This document shows positions 40,465-49,669 of a stretch of 64,000 bases of DNA, piece after piece. Under the pieces are notes generated by a model. That model searched no databases, was not told where the DNA came from, and worked only from the letters and a program-made list of their open reading frames with translations. Origin of the DNA: Crotophaga sulcirostris (Eukaryota; Chordata; Aves; Cuculiformes; Crotophagidae). Within the stretch, counting starts at the first letter, position 1. Each line of letters begins with the position of its first letter. A program made the translations under genes and the position numbers. Where the stretch lies: positions 581,233 through 645,232 of the forward strand of contig VYZB01000212.1 of assembly GCA_013397455.1 (NCBI GenBank). Direction: 5' to 3'.

Positions 40465-40920
40465 GTCAAGGTTTGGCCACCGTGTTTCAAAGAAATTGTA
40501 AACCAGAGAAGAAGACTGAAAGGTTGGAAAATACGATCTGTGAACAAAGATTAGAGAAGGGTGACTCATTTGTTTAGGGAAGGCTGAAAGAAAACAGGAA
40601 AAAAAGCCTTCAAACATAAAAGGCTAAAAGCAAAGGCAAAGCAAATTCATGGTTCTCTGTCATCACTGTGTATGAGAGGAAGGAATGAGCTTGCACTACA
40701 GCAAGGAAGACTTAGACTAGACATTAGGATCATAGGCATAGGTAGGTAATGATATGGATCATTTATGGAAACTAGACTCTCCCATCACCAAATACAGATA
40801 ATGAAAAAATAAGGCAACTGTTATAAGGAAGGGTTCATGACTGATGGGAGACAGAAAGATGGATTAGGTGACCACTAAAGGTCCCTTTCAACTTCTTCCT
40901 AATATTCCACGAAAATTATG
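40465..40920 (+). mobile_element. Old, diverged CR1/L3-type LINE 3' part
   Basis: The order of blocks follows the end of ORF2 and the 3' UTR of an old CR1: a TTTGGCCACCGTGTTTCAAA block, then ACTGAAAGGTTGGAAAATAC, a CTTCAAACATAAAAGGCTA block, GACTTAGACTAGACATTAGG, and near the end GATGGATTAGGTGACCACTA followed by GGTCCCTTTCAACT. It has many substitutions and small indels, so it is much older than the copies at 36.5, 37.6 and 48.3 kb. The start may lie up to 200 bases further left. Confidence 0.78.
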
Positions 40921-43900
40921 TGTGAATTTATCTGATCAACCAGTAACAGTTTTGGCTGTACTAAAGGGAAGGATTCAGGGACAATCTAAACCAGCGTACT
41001 GGGAGAAACAACTTCAATGAATTTTTTTACAGAAATACAGTACTTCAAGAAGGAAAGTACATCAAAAGAATGCTTTGTAACACAAATCTGTTACAGTAAC
41101 ATTTCTGTCTAGTGTAAATCAAGTGACTTTAGCTTCAATATGTCCTGTCTAGGAACTAACTGTACAACAGCATAACAGACTCTCACTCCTCCAGTATTTT
41201 CCTTTCATGCTGTTTCCATTTTCAGGATAACAGACTCACTGCAAGTAATAAAAGTTTAGAATTCAAGTCTTGCCTAGATAATAAAACACATTCAGGCAAA
41301 TACAAATGGTAAAAACTCAAAATTACTCTGTTACATTAAGTTTTGGGAGTATTCCTAGGAATGGCTGATAGTACTTTATTTAAGAAGTGCAAGCCATTTT
41401 GTGCACTTACACAGGAAGGCACTTACACATGTACAATCTCACACCCTTTAGAACTAGCGAAATTTCCTACAGAGACATAGGCTCAAAAGACAAGGTCTGC
41501 CTGTTGTGCAGACCTAATGGAGGAAAAAGTTCATGCTTCTTTAAATAAGCTGGCTTTCCTTGGAAGGGTGGGTCCTTCTGCTTCTTTTGGGGGGTGGGGA
41601 TGGATCTAGGAGATTTGTTGTATGGACAATCCACAAACTAGTATTTAAGCTGAGACTTGAATGCAAGCTTAACAAACTGGGTAAACAGACACAGCAAAAG
41701 CAGAGTAGGAAACACCCCAGCAGCAAAGGGTGCCTGCCTTTAATTATTTACAGGCTGCAACTGACTCATGATCTCTTTCTTTTCTATGCTGTTTGTACAG
41801 AACATTACAATGAAACAGAGCAAGCATTCTCCCAATGTCATTATTTGAACTAAAATTTAAATTATCTATAGTTATATTATATGGGAATATGTTTTTAAAA
41901 TTCACTGAAAGCCATATTGTTCTTTTGTCAGAAAACCTATGGTATTACGCTTGTACAGTATTGATCTCAGCAGCATGAGAAACAGTTAAAAGTGCTGATG
42001 TACAAAGAGTGAGTGTCCTACTGCAAACAGGAGGTGTCAGTTCTGACAAGGTATCTTGCTTAATGAGACTCCAGTTAAAATCAGCCGCTTCCCATGCCAT
42101 ACTACTTTGGCCATCAAAATAAGCTTCATTCAAAGACACCAGAATTTCAGTGTCCATGTCAACTCTGGTAGGAAGAAAGAATCAATGAGAAATACGTTTT
42201 TCCTCCTAAAATGCTGAGCTTAGAAAACCACCATGCTTGTGACCAGATGAACAGAAACTTCCTGCTGCATTTTATTGCTCAGCAAGGCTGAACTTCTGCC
42301 ACAGCTGGACTGTGAAGAGCTTTTGAGACAGGAACTGGTTAGCTGCAGGCAGAGCAGGAATCTGCATGCATTTCATTATGAATGTTACTGTGCTACTTTG
42401 AGATGCTCAACAGTAGCAATGAGATCCATAGAGGCATAATACCAGTGGGAAGACGGCAAGTGAACAGTACCAGAGGGCATATGGGCTACCTGAGGAGCTG
42501 ACACATTCCAGGTCATTCCAGAAGTTCTCACCAGAAGTTCTGGTTCTTTGCCCCACAGCTGCAAAATAATGCCAATCCAAGTGTCCAAACTGCCACAGCT
42601 TCAGTATTTTAGTGTCAGAGTACTGTATCTTCTGGTCCTTGAAGAGATTTTTACAGTGTGATCCTGGAGTTTCTAGAGTTGCCAGGGATCCTTTCGTCAG
42701 AGACAACTTGATTGTACTGACTGGGCAATGATGCAGCCTAGTCTGGCCTCTAGATAAATCCCTTTGGCCTAAAACCAGCTGCATGTGGATCTGCTTCACC
42801 CAAAGTGTGTTTGCTGTCCAAGTTCTCTTTTTCACTTTCAAAGTCACTCAGATGGCTTTGTTACCAGTTTTGTAACACTGTGGTCAGAGCTAGAATCCCC
42901 TCTTCAGGGACGTGCCTATCAATCTATATCCAAGGATGCAATTTCTTTCCTGTGGTCTAGCCAAGCACAACAGTAGGGATGGGGTGATAACCAATGTCTC
43001 TGCAGTTTTTATCTTACTCAACACTTGAGGTTTAGAAAGATGAGGTCTGGTCATTCCATGCTGGTGACAACTGTGTGAGCTGGCAGAATCTGTAATTATA
43101 CATGTTTCTCTCTATTTCTGGATATATAGGTCTTAATGTTTTTTATTATAATAGCACCTAAGGGCCCAATTGAGTGCAGCCTCTACCCTCCAGATATTTG
43201 CTGAGCTGCCCTGTCTTTTTACCCCGTCATCCTGAGAGTTTCTTCACAAGATGGGTTTCCTTCCTTTCCACTAGAAAAGCACAGACATGACAGCTACTCA
43301 CAATAGTTTATGCGTTGGTAAGACAGGAAGTGTTCTTATCTTGATTAAGCTCTAAAGTGTGGGTGGACATGGAGAGAATGTCCATCAATTCTTCTCTCAT
43401 CATTTGAGTTGTGAAAAACAGTACATTGCTCATACAATTACACAGGTGGAAGGAAAGTATGATGAAAGCGGGAGTCTTGTGGCTTTTAGCAGCAGGAGAA
43501 GGGCTCCTGCACTATCTGCAGATCAGTCCCTATGAGATAGGCTAAGTACCCTGGTAGAAGCTGAGGGGTCAGAAGCTTGGTCCAGCAAAGCAGTTGCACC
43601 AGTGAAGCCTGAGCCTACAACAACAACAGGGAGAATTAGCAAGGAATAAGTGATGGCAGGGGCAGAGTCCCTGCTGTGGGGAAGGAGGGCCCCATCGGCT
43701 GACCTCACCTGCTGGCAAAGGGCTTTTCCTTCTTGCTGGGGCTTGTATCTCTGGTATTGAAGAAATACTGTTTGAGGCTTGTGGGGCCTTAGACTATTAT
43801 CCTTTTCTGCTCTCTCACACAGGCAGCAGTAGTACTGACAGGGGAAGCTGTTAACATATCAGGCATAACTATATGACTCTGGTGGTGAGGGTGAAGGACA

Positions 43901-44399
43901 TAGAGGCCCAAGTGTTATTCTGCTTGATCCTGACAGAGAAAGGAAAGGAAGGGCTTTGGCAGGAGTGGAAAGATACCGCAGATCACCAGCCAGTGTCACA
44001 CAGCTAGCATCAATAACAGGGTTTTGGCTTTTATGATTATAGGACCATATATGAGGATCAACAACTTCTGAGAAGAAACTGAATCCACCTGACAAAGTGG
44101 GGTAAAATCAACTCTGCACGCTGAGGAGAGCCTTAAACTAGGAATGACAAAGGAGCAAAATGACAATCTACAATCAAGTAAGAAACTGGTGGACTAGTTT
44201 GGCAAGGAAGTGGTGTGGAGTGATGCAGGTGTTGTGTAATCAGCAGAACAGGGTTAAAGAGGTTGACTTAAACAAATGCACATCAGTAAGGAAGTGCCTA
44301 CTTGTATGGCACTATGGGAAAGCTCTCATGCATTTTCTGGGAAAACACCACAACTGAGTGTTCACCTGAAGTGGCTGTGCATTATTGCATACAGCCTGG
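40921..44399. other. Intergenic DNA with an unexplained minus-strand open frame
   Basis: No gene is supported. An ATG-led open frame of 125 codons runs on the minus strand from 42784 to 42407, extendable to 146 codons from a GTG at 42847. It is unusually rich in Trp, Leu and Cys and matches no family I recognise. Part of 43.4-44.3 kb looks like heavily decayed repeat sequence, but I cannot name it. Confidence 0.45.
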
Positions 44400-44660
44400 A
44401 GAACCAAAAGGAAAAATGTGAGGTCTGAATGCAGTTGCAAGGCTACAGTATCTCATTGGGATTGCAGTGATGCTGTGGGATAGCTCACACAATAGGGGTG
44501 GTGCAGTGGATGAATATAGGGCATTTAGCAAGGACAGGCTGTGAAGGAGGGGAGGAGGTGCTCTTTTCATGGCCGAGCAGCAGTGATGCACAGAGTTCTG
44601 CCTTGGGAAAGGTATGAGCTGGTTAAGAACTTATGGGTGAGGAACAATATCTTGCTTAAA
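44400..44660 (+). mobile_element. Old CR1 LINE, endonuclease segment
   Basis: AATGTGAGGTCTGAATGCAG, TTGCAAGGCTAC, TCATTGGGATTGCAGTGATG and GTGGGATAGCTCACACAATA follow the 5' part of CR1 ORF2, which encodes the apurinic-type endonuclease. GTGCAGTGGATGAATATAGG and AGGACAGGCTGTGAAGGAGG, then AACTTATGGGTGAGGAACAA, continue the same order. The frame is interrupted by stops. Weaker similarity may continue to about 44860. Together with the reverse-transcriptase segment at 26.2 kb this shows that non-3' parts of CR1 also survive here. Confidence 0.72.
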
Positions 44661-46200
44661 TGAAGCATTAATAAACCTGGATGCAAGCTTTATATGCTTC
44701 CTAGGAGGATGAGTTGTAGTCAGAGGAGCTTCACTGTGTGGAAAAGAAGAGCTCTCAGGCTACTGCAAGCTCTTCAGAGTGGTGCTCCTGACCTGTCATG
44801 GTGCAACTCATGAACAATGTTGTCTGTACTGTGTCTGTCTCAAGTCATCTGAAGTTTCCAGCTGGTGACGCTTGTCCTTGATCTGAATGGGTAAAATCTC
44901 AGCTGGAACTGTTCCTCAGATGCTCCTCATCTAACACTGGAGCACTGATTTTTAGGACTTCCAAAGCTCTTTGGGAGACCACTTAGATTCAATAATGTCA
45001 TATGTGGGAACTATCCACATCCACAGATTGGAGGTTTTGTATAAGATCGTCGTTTTGCTCTTTATCACTGCACACAGATTTTGTATGGGTCTCCAGCTCA
45101 TTACACATCACTTATAAGACTTCAAGCCAGCAATACTTCACTGCATTTGCATTAATACCTATGTAGCAGATGTTAAGACAAATACTTAAGAGTCCCGTAT
45201 GGCAAAAAAAATTACCACTTCCACTTCTTCTATCTATATGATAGAATAACCTGCCTTCACCAAATTGATTTCACAAAAAACAGATTACCGAAGAAATTAA
45301 TAGGATATCATATACAAGGATGTGAAATGTTTAAAGTACTTTAACAAACAAGATAAGAAACCTTCTTCTAACCTATCATGCACGTGTAATTTACAGAAGA
45401 CTTTGGTCTCTACTATGGTCAGTCTGTATTAGTTACACAATGCTAGATGCACTCACAGAGAGGAAAAAGAAACAAGAAACTCCATGGTTGAAATGTGACA
45501 TTATTTTAGCAATTGCAATCATACTGACTCCAGTGGAATTTTACTCAGTTACATACAGATTTCCTTTTATAATTACATGCATTTAACTTTAAATAAAAAT
45601 AGACCTAAAACCAGAGAAACCCCAAGTCTCCCAAGTTTGGGAATGCTTGGGCCTGGAGTTTATTTTGACGTTATAGAAAAAGGAGATGTCTGTAAAATAC
45701 TGATCAAGACCAGTGCATCAGTGACGAGAAAGGTTTGGAGGTGCTCAAATCTATCCTCCAGACTTGGATTTTCGGATTACTTCCATATCCATCTTTTCTA
45801 TCCATTGTTACTCAGCCTTCTCATATCAGAGACCTGATATTTTGGTGGCTTGCAAATTATCTTCTGTAGCAACAGGACAAGAAATCAAGAAAAATTAGAA
45901 GGTATCTATTTTAAATACCTACTATGTCATAGGGCAATCACTAAATAATGTGTTCTCTTTCAGATACACATTCCTATTGTTTATATAAAACTTGATGACA
46001 TCAGCCAGAAAGATAACAAAATGTTGGTTTAGGGAAGATTTATCCATACATGTTCTTGCCTGTTTGGAAGAGGCAGGAGAGGACAGAGAAGTGGGCTTCA
46101 TGCTGTGCTTATACATTTTAGTTTCTATTTATAGTTAAGTGACTCACAACCTGGTGAAAATCACTTTTTCCTATTGCTTCAAGGCAAACTGCCTGGAGCA

Positions 46201-46242
46201 TTCTCTTCTCCTCTATTTTCTTTTTTTTTCCTTTTTTTTTTT
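46201..46242. repeat. Pyrimidine/poly-T tract
   Basis: Forty bases almost wholly of T and C, with T runs of 9 and 11. Simple sequence; the minus-strand Lys-rich frame across it is an artefact. Confidence 0.7.
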
Positions 46243-47269
46243 GTTCTGTATAACATTTAGAAGATGGCATAGGCTTCGAATCTGACTTAAAACACCACCG
46301 TAATACTGATCCTATCAAATGTGAAGGTAAATGTTTCCTATGATTGTGCTACTGTGTTGAGAAAAGTAATGTTTATGCCACTGATTTACCAAGCTTTGGA
46401 GAGCTGGGTCTCTGCCAGCAGTCTGAGGCTGGTTCATTGAAAACTCTGTGGAAAGATCTGCTAGGGCAGAAATATTAGTTCATAACATACAAACATGAAG
46501 TTTAGAGTTACTGAAAAAAGTACTGTTAAAAAGCCTGCAGGAACTGTTTTGATACCAGAAATGAGAATCAAGACTGATGGCTTATTAGCAGAACAGCTAT
46601 TGCCAGAGGCATTAATCAACGGTCTAACAATAAAGTACCTGAAAGGGTTTGCTTCTGTATTTTACCTTGTTTTCATTTATCCTCATTAGTCCTAGGATAC
46701 TAAATAAGGCACATATCACATTTAGCTTTCTTGTAATTACATTAAGTGAATGTTTAAGTTTTCTTAAAAAATAATAAACATAGTGCAGTGCTACAATTTC
46801 ACTTAGTAAAAATCAGCAGTTATGAGAGAGACACGAAAGCAAGGTCAGGTCAAATGCTAAAAAGACTAGTATAGAAAATTGTCAAAAATGTGAGTAAGAC
46901 CAACAAGGTCATCTTTGTTCAGGCCCAATGTGTCCACATTCCTTAGACACCTTGGTTTCTGATGTTTGCAAAATGAATAGCTACAGTATACGTTTTCCTT
47001 ACAGTCTAACACTTTAACAATAAAAGCTACCTATTTTATTTTTTATTGTTTTAAATAAATATAAGCACTTTGGACTTAAAAAATGTAGATTTAGAATGTA
47101 TTACATATATGGTTATGTAACACATTCTGTTCCATGCTGAATTTCTCAATCTATAGCAGCAAAAATGGTCATTTCATCACAGATGATAATAAAAAGGAAT
47201 ATAAACTCTTCTAGGTACAGATACTCTTTGTACTTCTTATGGAAGACCTCCACTTCATGGCCATAGCCA

Positions 47270-47355
47270 TTTCATTACAAGGCAAATGACAAATAAGGAA
47301 ATCAGAAAAAAAGGAAAAATTATAAGGAAAATTAGGAAAAAAAAAGGAAAATAGG
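47270..47355. repeat. A-rich AAGGAAAA-type tract
   Basis: An imperfect array of AAGGAAAA-like units, purine only apart from a few T. It lies about 1 kb before the CR1 copy that borders the island and has no clear link to it. Confidence 0.65.
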
Positions 47356-48330
47356 AACTCGGAGACTTCTTGAGATTTTCTGGGGGCTGGCATACCCCCT
47401 TTTCTTTGTGGTCCTGCCAGCTGCCACATTTTCAGGGAACTGTGACTCTCCACCCTGTGTGCGTTGTGGTACCTTTCAGTCAGGTAAACATTCACCATGT
47501 TTTAATCTTGGCCATTCTCAGGTTTCATTTATTTCTTTGACTTTGATACAGACGTATTCTGAGGTGTTGGTTATTGTGCAGATAGTATTATTTCTGGTTC
47601 TAATAATTTGATATTGCTACTTATGTAATCTTTTTAAAATGTTTGTTTCTATTGCAAATATTTGCTTATCAAACGAGCCAGCCTCTTTTAGCATACTGAC
47701 CTTAGTAGTCTGTTATGTAGACAGTGTCACCTAATAAGTAATCAGGGGAATGTGGTGAAATTTCGTCTATTAAGCACTGAAATAACTGTCAATCTGACAT
47801 ATATCTAGATCATCATTTAGAATTAAAAGCTATAAAGTCTTTACTTTCTTAAGTGATGCTCACACTGGGGATTTCTTTGCTCATTTTGAGATTACAGTGT
47901 GCCTGAAACTTCAATATGTTGTGAGAATTTACTGAAGAAATTGCTCGACTGATGTTCAAATAACTACCCTCTACCAAGGAGCTTCTGGTATCAAAGTATG
48001 CTATTTTAAACCCATTAAAAGAAAGAGCCGTTGACCAGACATGGTTAAAATAAGATACAGAAACTTCCTTTTCTCTACCTGACTTTGATGATGTGTGATA
48101 CGCTCCGTATTTTAGCTGTGGCTTTGTTCTCTGCTAAGCACCACGCCAGTTTTGTAAAAATGCTGTCTTTGTGGTTTGACAATAGTGGAATTGACCGAAT
48201 CTGCCCACCTGCTGCCCCAGCACTTTCTGTTCCCACCCCAGCAATAGCCCAGCTGAGGGAGTCAGGCCCACTGAGACCTTCTTCCACACAGCGGGACAAG
48301 CATGAACATTTCAAACTGGACCTACAGGAA

Positions 48331-48632
48331 AGGTGAGGAGGGGCTCCTTATCAGGGAATGCAGTGACAGGACGAGAGGTAATGGTTTTAAGTTGAAAGAA
48401 GGGAGATGTAAATTAGATAATAGGAAGAAATTTTTTTATGGTGAGGGTGGTGAGGCCCTGGCACAGGTTGCCCAGGGAAGCTGTGGGTGTCCCCTCCCCA
48501 GAGGTGTTCAAGGCCAGGCTGGATGGGGCCTGGAGCAGCCTGGGCTGCGGGGAGGTGTCCCTGCCCGTGGCAGGGGGGTTGGAACTGGAAGGGCTGTAAT
48601 GTTCCTTCAGCCCAAGCCATTCTACGATTCTA
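48331..48632 (+). mobile_element. Young-looking GC-rich CR1 LINE at the CpG-island edge
   Basis: The blocks GGGTGGTGAGGCCCTGGCAC, AGGTTGCCCAGGGAAGCTGT, AGGTGTTCAAGGCCAGGCTG, GATGGGGCCTGGAGCAGCCT and the terminal CCATTCTACGATTCTA are the CR1 3' part in sense orientation. The copy is nearly complete over this stretch and little decayed. Its tail ends directly against the CpG island. CR1 3' regions have been reported to act as silencers in chicken, so its place beside a promoter is notable. Open frames running through it into the island are not genes. Confidence 0.95.
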
Positions 48633-48806
48633 AACCGGCTCCCGCCCCGGACATCTGGTTGGCTGTGGGCACTGTTACCCCCCTCAGCCCTTCGCGCCGG
48701 GGGCGCGTTCGGGACCCGCCTAAGAAGCCCCGGGGTCAGCAGGCAGGGATCTGGCGCCGGGCCAGGCCAGGCTGGCCGTGACCTGCGCGCGCCCCGCCCG
48801 TGCCTG

Positions 48807-49082
48807 NNNNNNNNNNNNNNNNNNNNNNNNNNNNNNNNNNNNNNNNNNNNNNNNNNNNNNNNNNNNNNNNNNNNNNNNNNNNNNNNNNNNNNNNNNNNNN
48901 NNNNNNNNNNNNNNNNNNNNNNNNNNNNNNNNNNNNNNNNNNNNNNNNNNNNNNNNNNNNNNNNNNNNNNNNNNNNNNNNNNNNNNNNNNNNNNNNNNNN
49001 NNNNNNNNNNNNNNNNNNNNNNNNNNNNNNNNNNNNNNNNNNNNNNNNNNNNNNNNNNNNNNNNNNNNNNNNNNNNNNNNNN
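48807..49082. other. Assembly gap of 276 N inside the CpG island
   Basis: An unbroken run of N. The flanks are extremely G+C-rich (GCGCGCGCCCC on the left, CTCCGCGGGGCGGCGGC-like on the right), the kind of sequence that often drops out of short-read assemblies. The run length may or may not equal the true gap. Open frames that bridge it are artefacts. Confidence 0.98.
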
Positions 49083-49373
49083 GTCTCGCGTGCTCCGCGG
49101 GGCGGCGGCTCCCGCGCTCCGCTCCCTCGCGCAGCCGCTGTCCCGCTCGCCGGGGGTCCCGCCGCGGGGTCTCGGTGCGGTGCGGGGCTGCCCGCTTGCC
49201 CGCTGCCGCCTTCCCCCGGCGCGAAACTTCCCCGCGCCGCCTGACGCTTCCTCCGTCCCCCCCGGCTCGTCAGCTGCCAACCGGGAGCGCGGTGCGGGCC
49301 GGCGGCGCCTCGGGTGCGGGGCAGGGCGCGGGGCGGCACCCCAGACCCCCGGGGCTCCTCGGAGCGGCGAGCC

Positions 49374-49401
49374 GGGCGGGGGTCTCCTTGGGGCGGGAGG
49401 G
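49374..49401 (+). other. Potential G-quadruplex in the CpG island
   Basis: The runs GGG-C-GGGGG, a seven-base TCTCCTT loop, then GGGG-C-GGG-A-GGG satisfy the common four-run rule (three or more G per run, loops of one to seven). Such motifs are frequent near promoters. Whether it folds in cells is not shown by the sequence. Confidence 0.6.
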
Positions 49402-49481
49402 TGTGCGTGTCCCCCCTTCCCCGGGGGAGAAGGCGGGTCGGTCTCCCCTCTCCCCTGGAGCCTGGGGGTCTCTCCCCTGCC

Positions 49482-49584
49482 CTGCCGCCCCTTCCCCAGG
49501 GCAGGGGTCTCTCCCCTCCCTTCCCACCCCTGCCGCCCCTTCCCCAGGGCAGGGGTCTCGCCCCTTCCCCAGGGCGGGGGCTCT
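49482..49584. repeat. GC-rich minisatellite in the CpG island, about three copies
   Basis: The core CCCCTTCCCCAGGGCAGGGG occurs in 49482-49511 and again in 49530-49559, both with the same leading CTGCCG and trailing TCTC. A third, slightly changed copy is at 49561-49584. Between the first two, C runs at 49513-49530 give a four-run G-quadruplex rule match on the minus strand. The array may vary in copy number. Confidence 0.8.
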
Positions 49585-49648
49585 ACGCTCCCCTCCCCGC
49601 CCCGTCGGCCCGGGCAGCGGCTGCCCCCGGCCCCGCGCCGGGAGGGGG

Positions 49649-49669
49649 AGGAGGAGGAGGAGGAGGAGG
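49649..49669. repeat. (GAG)n trinucleotide repeat in the CpG island
   Basis: About seven perfect GAG units within the last part of the island. If transcribed, it would lie in the 5' untranslated first exon of the downstream gene. The run of Glu or Arg in the two overlapping + frames comes from this repeat and does not prove coding. Confidence 0.8.

Larger units (their letters stand above)
44661..48330. other. Intergenic DNA upstream of the CpG island
   Basis: AT-rich sequence with a pyrimidine/T tract at 46201-46242 and an A-rich AAGGAAAA-type tract at 47270-47355. No exon or RNA gene is recognised. If the island is the start of a + strand gene, this is its distal upstream region. Confidence 0.5.
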
